Source of the DNA: JBFEYJ01 sp041546305
GTDB lineage: Bacteria; Pseudomonadota; Gammaproteobacteria; Thiohalomonadales; Thiohalomonadaceae
Assembly: GCA_041546305.1 (NCBI GenBank)
Contig: JBFEWO010000023.1
Span: 1 to 26,086 of the forward strand
DNA: 26,086 bases
Direction: 5' to 3'
Within the stretch, counting starts at the first letter, position 1, and every line of letters starts with the position of its first letter. The position numbers were made by a program, and so were the translations under genes. Below, piece after piece: positions 13,034 to 21,283 of the stretch. Under the pieces are notes generated by a model that saw nothing but the letters and a program-made list of their open reading frames with translations, did not search any database and had not been told where the DNA came from.

Positions 13034-15871
13034 TTGAGCAGGCGAGTGGCTAGGTGGCGAGGGATCATTATTGTCAGCATTGTCGGGGTGTTGTTGTCCG
13101 CTTTTTATCTGGAATTTGAGCAGCGTAGCCTTGAATTTGAACGGTATGATCAGCGGGAAATGGTGACCGGATCGCTTTTCACCCTTGCAGAGCGTCTGGA
13201 GGCTGCACTCAATCAACGCCTTTTCCTTACCCATAGCATCGAAAGTTACGTTTTCGCCCGAGAGAACATCACCGCCGAGGAGTTCAGGAATTTTGCTGAG
13301 AGCCTCGTGCGCAACCTTGACAATAAGGAACTGCGTAGCCTGCAAATCGCGCGTGGCACCATCATTGAGTATGTCTACCCGCTGCAAGGTAATGAAGCAG
13401 TACTGGGCCTGGATCTGCTGACCATTCCCAGTCAGGCAGAGGCGTTGCGTCGTGCTATTGCCGAAAAGAGGATGGTGCTGGCAGGCCCTTTGGATCTGGT
13501 ACAGGGTGGCAAGGCCGTTGTCGCGCGCAAGCCGATCTTTCTTGGAGAGGGTGAAAACCGCACATATTGGGGTTTGGCAACGGTTGTCATTGACTGGGCG
13601 ACCTTACTACGCGAGTCCGGAATTACCGCCCCTTCAGAACTTCAGATTGCCCTGAGAGGCAAGGATGCACTCGGAGTAAGTGGTTCGGTCTTTTTTGGAA
13701 GCAACACGATTTTCCATTCGATGCCGGTGATGGTGCCGGTTTCCGTACCTGGCGGCGACTGGATTCTGGCGGCAGTTCCTAGTGAAGGGTGGGTCACAGC
13801 CGTACCCTATCAGGGAGTGCAGCGTGCTGCCGCAGCGCTGCTCATCCTATTGATTCTGCTGACGACCTGGTTTTTGACCCTCTATCCGGCAACTCTGCGT
13901 GAAAAGATCCGGCGCGCAACACGCGAGTTGGACTATAGCAGGCAGGTGCTTGAGCGCCGCGTCGAGGAACGCACAGCAGAGCTTCGCGAGAGCGAGCAGC
14001 GAATGCGTCATCTCATCGACGCGCTACCGTTTCCTGTGGTGGTTACAGCAATTGATGGCGGTAAGTATCTCTACGCCAATGAACCTACCGCAGAATTGTT
14101 TGATGAAACACTGGAGGATCAGGGGCAGAACGCACTGGATTATTACGAAACCCCGGCGCAACGCCAGCAGGTGTTGGAGCTGTTACAGCGCGATGGCCGA
14201 GTGCAAGGATTCGAAGTCGCCATGAAAAGCCGTAAGGGAAAGCGCTTCTGGGCGTTGCTCTCGGCCGTGCCCATGGTCTACGACGGCATACAGGCACTAC
14301 TTGTAGCAATTACAGAAATCAGTGAGCGCAAGAAAATTGAGCTGGCGCTGGCAGACAGTGAGCGGAAATTGCGCACTATCTTCGATTCGGTACAGACGCC
14401 GATGGCGATCATTCGACATGCAGATGGTGTCGTGTTGCGGGTCAATGCTGCGTGTACTCGGCGTGTAGGCATTGCTGATGAGGATTTGGGAAAACTCAAG
14501 GCCTCTGATGTCTACTGTGATGTGAATGAGCGGGAGAAGATATTGCAACAGCTGGATCGCGATGGCTTTGTACATGAGATGGAAGTCTGTATGCGGAATC
14601 TCGGCGGGGAACAGGCCACCATTCTGGTTTCCGCCACCTATATCGACTACGAGGGAGAGCAGTGCATTCTCTCGAGTTACACCGACATCACTGAACGCAA
14701 GAGTGTGGAACAGGCACTACAGAAGGCAAACCAGGATGCGGAACTGGCGATACGCAGCAAGAACGAGTTCCTTGCCACCATGAGTCATGAGATACGTACG
14801 CCGCTTAATGGGATGTTGACCATGTTGCAGCTGCTCTCTCGTACCGAGCTGACCCCGGAACAGCAGGAATATGTCGCAGCCATCGACTATTCGGGGGAAG
14901 CACTGCTGACGATTCTCAATGATGTGCTGGATCTGTCCAAGCTTGAAGCCGGCAGAGTCGAGCTGGAAGAAACCGACTTTGATGTGCATCGTTTGCTCGA
15001 TGATATGGTGCAGCTGATGAAACCCCGGACGGATCGGCAGCGGCTGCATCTTTTTATCACTTTTGATCAACGTATTCCGAGGTTGCTGCGAGGCGATCCG
15101 ACACGCCTTCGTCAGGTGCTGTTCAATCTACTGGGTAATGCCATCAAGTTTACCGAAGTGGGCGAGGTTGAACTGAAGGCGACCTATCTGCAGGAAAACC
15201 AAGGGCGTGTCAGTGTGGAGTTCAGCGTTCGTGATACCGGTATCGGTATTCCGCAGCAAGCACAACAGAACCTGTTCGATAGTTTCACCCAGGCGGATTC
15301 TTCGGTGGCTCGGCGTTATGGCGGCACGGGTCTTGGGCTGGCCATCTGTCGGCGCATGGTCGAGATCATGGGTGGACAGATCGGGGTGCTCAGTGAAGAG
15401 GGCAAGGGAAGTGAGTTCTGGTTCCGGCTGGAACTGGATCTGGCCGGCGGAGAGGGGGGGCGTGCGCTGAGCTCCGCCGATGGTCCAGTGCAGAGCCTGT
15501 CGACGCTAAAGGTGTTGTTGGTCGAGGATGAGATGATCAATCGCCGCGCTGGGAGCTTGCTATTGCGCCGGCAGGGGGCCGAGGTGGTCGCTGCCGCCGA
15601 TGGCTATGAAGCACTGGAGCGCTTCCGTGATGGTGATTTTGATGTGGTCCTGATGGATGTGCGCATGCCAGGGATGGACGGTTTTGAAACCACCCGGCGG
15701 CTGCGAAGTATGGAAGGGGGGGCTGAGGTCACGGTGCTTGCCCTGACTGCCGATGTCACCAGGGAGACGGTGGAACGTTGTCTGGCAAGTGGGATGCAAG
15801 CGGTGATCACCAAACCGCTTCGCCTCGAGCATCTGAACGAGGCGTTGGCCTCGCTGGAGACGAAAGTATAA
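13034..15871 (+). CDS. CHASE-type hybrid sensor histidine kinase
   Basis: A 945-aa membrane hybrid kinase. Helix one (10-26) and helix two (264-284) flank a periplasmic CHASE-like domain (about 45-220, with 'ALNQRLFLTHSIESYV' and 'YVYPLQGNEAVLGLDL'). A short coiled coil (about 300-325), two PAS domains (about 322-432 and 440-555), HisKA with phospho-accepting His585 ('MSHEIRTPLNGML'), a HATPase with N-box (698-706) and DTGIGIP (734-740), and a receiver domain with Asp875, Thr905 and Lys927 follow. There is no Hpt domain, so phosphate must pass to a separate protein. The start is TTG at 13034 with GGAG eight bases upstream. It may be co-transcribed with fetAB; the signal is unknown. Confidence 0.92.
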   Translation: MSRRVARWRGIIIVSIVGVLLSAFYLEFEQRSLEFERYDQREMVTGSLFTLAERLEAALNQRLFLTHSIESYVFARENITAEEFRNFAESLVRNLDNKELRSLQIARGTIIEYVYPLQGNEAVLGLDLLTIPSQAEALRRAIAEKRMVLAGPLDLVQGGKAVVARKPIFLGEGENRTYWGLATVVIDWATLLRESGITAPSELQIALRGKDALGVSGSVFFGSNTIFHSMPVMVPVSVPGGDWILAAVPSEGWVTAVPYQGVQRAAAALLILLILLTTWFLTLYPATLREKIRRATRELDYSRQVLERRVEERTAELRESEQRMRHLIDALPFPVVVTAIDGGKYLYANEPTAELFDETLEDQGQNALDYYETPAQRQQVLELLQRDGRVQGFEVAMKSRKGKRFWALLSAVPMVYDGIQALLVAITEISERKKIELALADSERKLRTIFDSVQTPMAIIRHADGVVLRVNAACTRRVGIADEDLGKLKASDVYCDVNEREKILQQLDRDGFVHEMEVCMRNLGGEQATILVSATYIDYEGEQCILSSYTDITERKSVEQALQKANQDAELAIRSKNEFLATMSHEIRTPLNGMLTMLQLLSRTELTPEQQEYVAAIDYSGEALLTILNDVLDLSKLEAGRVELEETDFDVHRLLDDMVQLMKPRTDRQRLHLFITFDQRIPRLLRGDPTRLRQVLFNLLGNAIKFTEVGEVELKATYLQENQGRVSVEFSVRDTGIGIPQQAQQNLFDSFTQADSSVARRYGGTGLGLAICRRMVEIMGGQIGVLSEEGKGSEFWFRLELDLAGGEGGRALSSADGPVQSLSTLKVLLVEDEMINRRAGSLLLRRQGAEVVAAADGYEALERFRDGDFDVVLMDVRMPGMDGFETTRRLRSMEGGAEVTVLALTADVTRETVERCLASGMQAVITKPLRLEHLNEALASLETKV

Positions 15872-16199
15872 CGTTCAAGGTTCAAGGTTGAAAGTTGAAA
15901 GTTGAAAGTTGAAAGGCTGTAGGTCTGGTTAGTGAAGCGTAATCCGATACCGTATTTTCGAAGACCAGACATGTCCGGTTCCGGTAATAGTCCCAACCTG
16001 ACCGCAGGTCGTTATAGGTTGACGAGGGTTTCCTCTCACAGGCGCAATCGGGATACGCCTTGAGGAGTGAGCATTTCGAGCTTTAGCTTGAAATGGGGGG
16101 CAAAGAGTGGCTCGGTGTCTGCGTGCAGATTAGGCGTGTAACAAGAAAAATCCCGAACGCGCATCTTTTAGCCTTCAACTTTAAACCTTGAACTTGATT
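15872..16199. other. Non-coding interval holding repeat element B
   Basis: These 328 bp lie between the convergent kinase and speE genes. Heptamer arrays occupy both ends (listed as element B). Between them I see no ORF of merit; the only structure is a small hairpin near 16067-16097 (TTTCGAGC-TTTA-GCTTGAAA, with one mismatch). There is no clear T-tailed terminator for either gene, so element B itself may serve that role. Confidence 0.6.
15873..16193. repeat. Heptamer inverted-repeat element B
   Basis: Left arm 15873-15914 is six exact 7-bp units in register: GTTCAAG twice, then GTTGAAA four times. Right arm 16173-16193 is three units in the opposite orientation (CTTCAAC, TTTAAAC, CTTGAAC as read on plus). 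The spacer is 258 bp. The arms could pair to form a long imperfect stem at the meeting point of two convergent genes. Confidence 0.8.
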
Positions 16200-17063
16200 T
16201 TAGAGTTCGGCGAACGCCTCGAGCATAAACGGTGGCAACGCCAATGCCCCCTTGTGCACGTCCGGAGAGTAGTAGAGGGTCTTGAACGGGCGATTGGCGC
16301 TATCGCTCTCGCGGAAACCGTTAAAGGCGGTTTTCGTTGCCATAGTGCAGCTCCACCAGCCTGAAGGGTAGACCGGTTGCGGGAAGTGCAGGGTCTGGGT
16401 GGCGCCGAAGCCGGCGCGGCGCATATAACGGTGGATGTCCTTAAGCAGCTCCATATGCAGCAGCGGCGATTCGCTTTGCTGCACCAGGATACCATCATCG
16501 CCCAGCGCCTGGATGCAGTCGCGGAAAAATGCCTCGCCGAACAGGCCCTCTGCGGGTCCGATGGGATCGGTGGAGTCGACGATGATGATGTCATAGCTGC
16601 CGGGCGCTGCTTCCTTGATCCACTTCAGACCGTCATCGAAGTGCAGTTCGGCGCGCGGGTCGTCATTGGATTCGCACAGCTCCGGGAAATACTTGAGCGC
16701 CGCACGGGTCACCCCCTCGTCGATATCCACCTGCTGGGCCTTTTCCACGCCTGGGTGTTTGAGCACCTCGCGCAGGGTACCGCAGTCACCGCCGCCGATG
16801 ATCAGCACGCGTTTTGGCTCGGGGTGGGTGAACAACACCGGGTGCGACATCATCTCGTGATAGAGGTGGTTGTCGCGGGTGGTGAGCATCACCAGGCCGT
16901 CGATAGTCATCAGGTTGCCGAAGGTTTCAGTCTCGAACACCTCAATCTTCTGGAACGGGGTCTGCTCCTCGTGCAGCTTACCTTTCGCCGTGAGGGTCAG
17001 GGAGAAGGCGGAGCCGGTCTCGGTGGAGGCTTCGCTATACCAGTTCTTGTCCGTCGGCAGCAT
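16200..17063 (-). CDS. speE: Spermidine synthase (polyamine aminopropyltransferase)
   Basis: A 287-aa cytoplasmic enzyme that transfers the aminopropyl group from decarboxylated S-adenosylmethionine to putrescine. The family signatures are intact: 'VLIIGGGDCGTLREVLKH' (about 88-105) for the nucleoside-binding loop, 'VDIDEGV' (about 112-118), and 'VDSTDPIGPAEGLF' (about 162-175) with the catalytic Asp. The N-terminal 'WYSEASTETGSAFSL' strand is also typical. GGAG lies seven bases before the ATG at 17063. It diverges from speA, so both genes of the arginine-to-spermidine route share a 131-bp promoter region. Confidence 0.97.
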   Translation of the reverse strand: MLPTDKNWYSEASTETGSAFSLTLTAKGKLHEEQTPFQKIEVFETETFGNLMTIDGLVMLTTRDNHLYHEMMSHPVLFTHPEPKRVLIIGGGDCGTLREVLKHPGVEKAQQVDIDEGVTRAALKYFPELCESNDDPRAELHFDDGLKWIKEAAPGSYDIIIVDSTDPIGPAEGLFGEAFFRDCIQALGDDGILVQQSESPLLHMELLKDIHRYMRRAGFGATQTLHFPQPVYPSGWWSCTMATKTAFNGFRESDSANRPFKTLYYSPDVHKGALALPPFMLEAFAEL

Positions 17064-17194
17064 GATGGTTCTCCGTCAGCGCTGATAAAAAGCGGAAAGA
17101 TACTCCCCACAACCGGGCGCTGCAACAACTGGACATTCCAATGCGTCGGCGAATGCCCGATAATTTCCACTTAACCTTTAGCACAGGCAGCGAC

Positions 17195-19078
17195 ATGAGC
17201 GACTGGAGCATCGAGCAGGCACGGGCCAGTTACAACATCCCCTATTGGGGCAACGGCTACTACGACATCAATGCCGAGGGGCGGCTCTGCGTCTACCCGG
17301 AGCGTGACCCGGCCCGCAGCATCGATCTGCAGGAGCTAGTGGATCGGGTTCACGCCGAAGGCCTGACCCTGCCGATCCTTTTGCGCTTTAACGGCATTCT
17401 GCATGACCGGGTCAATACACTGGTCGATGCCTTTACCGCTGAAATGGCCAAGGACGATTATCAGGGGCATTACACGGCGGTCTATCCGATCAAGGTCAAT
17501 CAGCAGCGCCGCGTGGTTCAGGAAATCTTGCACCGGGGTGATGAGAGCGTGGGCCTCGAGGCTGGGAGCAAGCCGGAGCTGATGGCGGTGCTGGGGATGA
17601 TCCCCCAGGGTGGTCTGGTGGTGTGCAACGGCTATAAGGACCGTGAGTACATCCGCATGGCTCTGATCGGCAAGGCCATCGGGCATCGGGTCTGCATTGT
17701 GGTGGAGAAGCTCTCCGAGCTGCAGCTTATTCTGGAAGAGTCCCGGGAACTCGGGGTGGAACCGCTGCTGGGCCTGCGGGTGCGCCTCGCCTCACTGGGT
17801 AGCGGTAAGTGGCAGAACAGTGGCGGCGAGAAATCCAAATTTGGTCTTTCCGCGGCACAGGTACTCCACGCGGTGGACTGGTTGCGCAACAACGGGCTGC
17901 TGGAGCATCTCAAGCTGCTTCATTTTCATCTCGGCTCACAGGTGGCCAACATTCGTGATATCCAGCGCGGTGCCCGCGAGGTGGCGCGTTTCTATGCCGA
18001 GCTCTATCAGCTGGGCGTACCGCTTTCCATTATCGATGTCGGTGGCGGCCTGGCCATTGACTATGAAGGCACCCGCTCACGCAGTGATTGCTCGATGAAC
18101 TACAGCGTGCGCGAGTACGCCCACAACATCGTGCACACCCTGTGGGAGGTTTGCTGTGAACATGAGCTTCCCCACCCGGATATTATTTCCGAGTCGGGGC
18201 GGGCCATGACCGCCCACCATGCGGTGCTGATCACCAATGTGATGGATATCGAGCGCGCTCCGGCAGGGGAGGCGGGCGTCCCACCTGGTGAGGAGGAGCC
18301 GCTGATCCTGCACGACCTGTGGCAGGGTTTGGCGCAGGTCTCGCAGCGCTCGGCGCTGGAGGTCTACCACGATGCGGTGCACTGGCTGGCCGAAGCGCAG
18401 GCGATGTATACCCATGGGGTCCTGACCCTGGCGCAGCGCGCTCGCGCCGAAGAGCTTTATTACGCCATTTGCCGCCGGGTGCTCGGCCACCTGCAACCGG
18501 AGCGCCGCGCACATCGCGAGGCAATCGACGAGCTGCATGAGAAACTGGCCGACAAGGTTTTCTGCAATTTCTCGATGTTCCAGTCGATGCCCGATGTGTG
18601 GGGTATCGAGCAGATCTTCCCGATTGTGCCACTGCAGCGGCTGGACGAGCCGCCGACCCGCCGGGCCCTAATTCAGGATCTTACATGCGATTCGGACGGC
18701 TGCATCGAGCACTATGTCGACTACGACGGGGTGGAGAGCAGCCTGCGCGTGCATGACCTGCGCGAGGGCGAGGAGTACTTGCTTGGCTTCTTTCTGGTGG
18801 GTGCCTATCAGGAGATCCTCGGTGACATGCACAACCTGTTCGGTGACACCGACTCGGTCAATGTGGTGCAGGACGAAAACGGCGACTACCACCTGGAGGG
18901 GCCGGAGCGTGGGGATACCGTTGGCGATCTACTGCGCTACGTCCATTACGAGCCGGAGGACCTGATGCGGGTCTATCGGGAGAAGGTTGGCAAGAGCGGG
19001 CTGGTGGAGGCGCAGCGAGTGCACTATCTGGAGACGCTGGCCAGCGGGCTGGAGGGATACACCTATTTCGAGCAATAG
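17195..19078 (+). CDS. speA: Biosynthetic arginine decarboxylase
   Basis: A 627-aa PLP enzyme that converts arginine to agmatine, the first step toward putrescine. The PLP lysine is Lys100 in 'YPIKVNQ', followed by 'GLEAGSKPEL'. The pyridoxal-phosphate glycine loop 'VGGGLAIDYEG' and the active-site 'TCDSDG' near the C-terminal third are present. The length matches Pseudomonas SpeA (about 636). I chose the ATG at 17195 ('MSDWSIEQARASYNIPYWG'), where the conserved sequence begins. An upstream in-frame ATG at 17141 adds 18 unlikely residues. The ribosome-binding site is weak (GGCAG). Its partner speE is divergent; an agmatinase must lie elsewhere. Confidence 0.96.
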   Translation: MSDWSIEQARASYNIPYWGNGYYDINAEGRLCVYPERDPARSIDLQELVDRVHAEGLTLPILLRFNGILHDRVNTLVDAFTAEMAKDDYQGHYTAVYPIKVNQQRRVVQEILHRGDESVGLEAGSKPELMAVLGMIPQGGLVVCNGYKDREYIRMALIGKAIGHRVCIVVEKLSELQLILEESRELGVEPLLGLRVRLASLGSGKWQNSGGEKSKFGLSAAQVLHAVDWLRNNGLLEHLKLLHFHLGSQVANIRDIQRGAREVARFYAELYQLGVPLSIIDVGGGLAIDYEGTRSRSDCSMNYSVREYAHNIVHTLWEVCCEHELPHPDIISESGRAMTAHHAVLITNVMDIERAPAGEAGVPPGEEEPLILHDLWQGLAQVSQRSALEVYHDAVHWLAEAQAMYTHGVLTLAQRARAEELYYAICRRVLGHLQPERRAHREAIDELHEKLADKVFCNFSMFQSMPDVWGIEQIFPIVPLQRLDEPPTRRALIQDLTCDSDGCIEHYVDYDGVESSLRVHDLREGEEYLLGFFLVGAYQEILGDMHNLFGDTDSVNVVQDENGDYHLEGPERGDTVGDLLRYVHYEPEDLMRVYREKVGKSGLVEAQRVHYLETLASGLEGYTYFEQ

Positions 19079-19090
19079 TTGTTTCGGAAA

Positions 19091-19106
19091 TGTGACATAA
19101 ATCACT
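19091..19106 (+). promoter_or_regulatory. CRP-like site upstream of the small outer-membrane protein gene
   Basis: TGTGACATAAATCACT matches TGTGA-N6-TCACA at nine of the ten conserved positions. It lies about 80 bp before the ATG at 19177. A TATACC at 19122-19127 could be the -10, which would place the site at about -35.5, not an ideal class I or II position. The site is plausible but unproven. Confidence 0.5.
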
Positions 19107-19176
19107 AGCAATGGGGGGGGCTATACCCGAGAATGTTAGGCGGTTTTATGCATATTTATAATGAGGGAGAGTAACA

Positions 19177-19698
19177 ATGAAAAAAATCGCACTTGGGATC
19201 GCGCTCGTAGCCGCCGCGGGAATTGCACAGGCTCAGGGATTCAATCCGAAAGAGATGTACTGGGGCGGTGGTCTCAGCAGCAATGAGGCAGATGGGTTCA
19301 GTGGCAGTGCCACCGGTTACCAATTCTTTGGCGGTTACAAGCTCAAGAATGTCAGACTCGGCGCCCTGAAGTCCGCTGTCGAGGTGGGCTATATGAACTC
19401 TGGTGAGTTCGAAACTTGTGTTACCATTCCTGGGATTCCTGGCTTCATTCCTGCTCAGACTGTCTGTCAAAACGCCGAATTAGCAGGCCTGTGGGCAAAC
19501 TACGTTGGCAGTTATGACCTTTCTCCGGAGATGAAAGGCATTATCCGCGCGGGTCTGGATTTCGGCGATGATGACGGCATCATGTTCGGTGCGGGTATCG
19601 ACTACACCCTCAATCGCCAGTTCGCGATTCGTGGCGAGTACGTGATTCGTCAGCACAGCAACTCGCTGCAGGCCAACCTGGTCTACTACCCGAAGTAA
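19177..19698 (+). CDS. Small outer-membrane beta-barrel protein
   Basis: A 173-aa protein with a clear signal peptide (MKKIALGIALVAAAGIAQA, cleaved before QGF). Alternating hydrophobic strands follow, with glycine and aromatic residues typical of an eight-stranded OmpA/OmpX-like barrel ('GYQFFGGYKL', 'VEVGYMNSGEF', 'ANYVGSYDL', 'IIRAGLDFG', 'FAIRGEYVIR'). One extracellular-type loop carries two Cys (residues about 81 and 98) that could form a disulfide. The last residue is Lys rather than the usual Phe/Tyr. GAGGGAGAG lies before the ATG. Its function is unknown; structural or adhesin-like roles are possible. Confidence 0.9.
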   Translation: MKKIALGIALVAAAGIAQAQGFNPKEMYWGGGLSSNEADGFSGSATGYQFFGGYKLKNVRLGALKSAVEVGYMNSGEFETCVTIPGIPGFIPAQTVCQNAELAGLWANYVGSYDLSPEMKGIIRAGLDFGDDDGIMFGAGIDYTLNRQFAIRGEYVIRQHSNSLQANLVYYPK

Positions 19699-19708
19699 GG
19701 TAGTCGAT

Positions 19709-19760
19709 TGCGCCAGTCTGGCGCAGGGCAAAAAAGCGTGCTTATGGCACGCTTTTTTTT
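19709..19760. terminator. Double-hairpin terminator after the outer-membrane protein gene
   Basis: A perfect 7-bp stem (TGCGCCA-GTC-TGGCGCA, 19709-19725) is followed by the main terminator: AAGCGTGC and GCACGCTT enclosing a short loop (19734-19754), flanked by six As on the left and eight Ts ending at 19760. The A and T runs allow it to work from both strands. Confidence 0.93.
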
Positions 19761-19788
19761 GTTCAAAGTTCAAGGTTTAAAGTTCTAA
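19761..19788. repeat. Heptamer array, half element
   Basis: Four 7-bp units in register immediately after the terminator: GTTCAAA, GTTCAAG, GTTTAAA, GTTCTAA. This matches the left arm of elements A, B and C, but no opposite-facing arm follows; the REPIN-like palindrome lies there instead. Confidence 0.75.
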
Positions 19789-19812
19789 GATATTCGTGGC
19801 AGCCCAGGTATT

Positions 19813-19900
19813 TGTAGGAGTAGTGTTTAGCCACGATAGTCGGGGCAGATTGGTGTTAATCGCGGCCGGGAAGGCCGCTCCCACAATAGCTGCTCCTACA
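19813..19900. repeat. REPIN-like palindromic element
   Basis: TGTAGGAGTAG at the left end is matched in inverse orientation by the right end (CTGCTCCTACA, ending at 19900). Inside lies a REP-type hairpin read on the minus strand: TGTGGGAGCGGCC-TTCCC-GGCCGC (19862-19884). The left copy is degraded. Such REP doublets (REPINs) are mobilised by RAYT transposases encoded elsewhere; none is in this window. Confidence 0.75.
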
Positions 19901-19918
19901 CTGATTGGTGTGAGCTGC

Positions 19919-20605
19919 TCACGCCCGTCGCAGCAGGGCAAACCAGCGTGCAAGATTGAGCAGGCTGGCCAGGGAGGCGGCCACATAGGTCAAGGCGGCG
20001 GCGCGCAGGATCTGGCGTACCGCCCGCTCGTCGCGCTCGTTGATGTAGCGGCCATGGGTGAGTAGCGGCAAGGCCTTGCGAAAGCTGGCATCCCACTCCA
20101 CAGGGAGAGTGACCAGATGAACCAGGGTCGCAGTACCCAAGGTAGCCAGTCCCGCCAGAAACAGCAGCAGGCCACTCTGCGGAACACGGGTCAAGGCAGT
20201 GATGACCGGGATGGCGAACATCAGGCCGGCACCGAGTTGTTGCGCTACCTGAGTGGCCCGTATGAGCCGGGTTCGCCGTTCGAGCATCTTCTCCTGGCGG
20301 TGATGCTGGATGGCATGGCCGACCTCATGCGCCGCCACAGAGACGGCGGTGAGCGAGCGCCCATCGTGGTTGGCGGCACTGAGGCGAACCATGCGCGCCT
20401 CCGGATCGTAATGATCGCCCTTGTCAGTCAGTTCCACACCCACGTCCGTAATGTTCATCTTCTTCAGCAGGTGGCGCGCCAGTTCGGCGCCGGTGCCGGG
20501 GAAGTCCTCGCGCGGCTTGCTGTGGCGGCGAAAGGTCCAGCGTGCCCAGAGTTGCGGGCCGAAGACCAGGGCGACGATGAGAACGATCAGGAGGAGGTAG
20601 GGCAT
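19919..20605 (-). CDS. Putative membrane zinc metallopeptidase (YugP family)
   Basis: A 228-aa protein of the Zn_peptidase_2/YugP family. An N-terminal membrane helix (3-21) is followed by 'MVRLSAANHDGRSLTAVSVAAHEVGHAIQHH' in outline, with the zinc-binding HEVGH (His93, Glu94, His97). Two further helices lie at about 125-165, with others near the C-terminus. The catalytic part probably faces the cytoplasm or membrane surface. The substrate is unknown. There is no clear Shine-Dalgarno sequence, and the start lies just after repeat element C. The gene lies downstream of the SPOR gene on the same strand, but element C separates them and may end the upstream transcript. Confidence 0.92.
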   Translation of the reverse strand: MPYLLLIVLIVALVFGPQLWARWTFRRHSKPREDFPGTGAELARHLLKKMNITDVGVELTDKGDHYDPEARMVRLSAANHDGRSLTAVSVAAHEVGHAIQHHRQEKMLERRTRLIRATQVAQQLGAGLMFAIPVITALTRVPQSGLLLFLAGLATLGTATLVHLVTLPVEWDASFRKALPLLTHGRYINERDERAVRQILRAAALTYVAASLASLLNLARWFALLRRA

Positions 20606-20621
20606 GGATGGGAAGATACAA

Positions 20622-20703
20622 GTTCAAGGTTGAAAGTTCAAAGAGGCTCTTCGCAGATTCTGCTGAACCTTGAACCTTGAACCTTGAACCTTGAACCTTG
20701 AAC
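20622..20703. repeat. Heptamer inverted-repeat element C
   Basis: Left arm 20622-20642 is three units (GTTCAAG, GTTGAAA, GTTCAAA). Right arm 20662-20703 is six units facing the other way, five of them exact CTTGAAC. The spacer is only 19 bp, so this copy can fold into a compact hairpin. It lies 3' of the SPOR gene and 5' of the zinc peptidase gene, both on the minus strand. Confidence 0.85.
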
Positions 20704-20707
20704 TAAT

Positions 20708-21280
20708 TTAGCCCTTCTCCTTGAGCATGATGAAATCGATGCCGTTGTCCTGCAGACGGCGTCTTGCCTGGTCTACCTTACGCCGGTCGGTAAAGGGGCC
20801 GATACGCACCCGGTGCCAGGTCTGGTTGCCGTCAATGGTGACGGTCTGTACCGAGGGAGCGAAGTTGAGCAGGAGCAGCTCGGCCTTGCGGGCTTCGGCA
20901 TCGGTACTGTTCTTGAACGAGCCGACCTGCAGGTAATAGGTCGCCTTTTCATCCGTGGTCGCGCCATCCTGTTTCAGCTCCTCCTCCGGAATGACCACCT
21001 CCAGTTCGGGCAGGATGTTGTAGAAGTCGAAGCTGATTCCTTCCTTCTTTTTTGGCGGCTCCGGCGGCGGGGTCTTGGTGACCGCGCGAGTGTCGCTAGC
21101 CGGCGGTTTGGCCGTCGCGCTGACCGGTTTTCTCACGGTCTCCTTGCCACCGCCCTGCTGCAGATAGACCAGAAAGGCAATGAACAGGCCGACCAGCAAG
21201 CCGATCACCATCCATGCCCATCCCGGGACTGCGGATTTGGGTTTACGACTGGTGGTGCGCTTGGCGTAGTCGCGCGGCAT
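20708..21280 (-). CDS. SPOR-domain cell-division protein (FtsN-like)
   Basis: A 190-aa bitopic inner-membrane protein. A short basic cytoplasmic tail (1-19) precedes one helix (20-40, 'GWAWMVIGLLVGLFIAFLVYL'), a Pro/Lys/Thr-rich periplasmic linker (about 45-105) and a C-terminal SPOR domain (about 113-188, 'YYLQVGSFKNSTDAEARKAEL' in outline) that binds denuded septal peptidoglycan. This layout and the position right after argS match the FtsN-like gene of Pseudomonas. The ATG begins three bases after the argS stop (TAATCCATG), so translation is probably coupled. hslVU, often next in this order, is replaced here by the zinc peptidase. Confidence 0.9.
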   Translation of the reverse strand: MPRDYAKRTTSRKPKSAVPGWAWMVIGLLVGLFIAFLVYLQQGGGKETVRKPVSATAKPPASDTRAVTKTPPPEPPKKKEGISFDFYNILPELEVVIPEEELKQDGATTDEKATYYLQVGSFKNSTDAEARKAELLLLNFAPSVQTVTIDGNQTWHRVRIGPFTDRRKVDQARRRLQDNGIDFIMLKEKG

Positions 21281-21283
21281 GGA

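Noticed and set aside
15873..15914. Tandem repeats considered as a CRISPR array
   Set aside because: The repeat unit is 7 bp with no spacers between units and no cas genes nearby.
16377..17174. Plus-strand open frame (265 aa) opposite speE
   Set aside because: Antisense to a clear speE, runs into the speA promoter region and shows no family signature.
19157..19162. Perfect TATAAT before the small outer-membrane protein gene
   Set aside because: Transcription would begin inside the Shine-Dalgarno sequence, leaving no usable leader; probably a chance match in an A/T-rich stretch.
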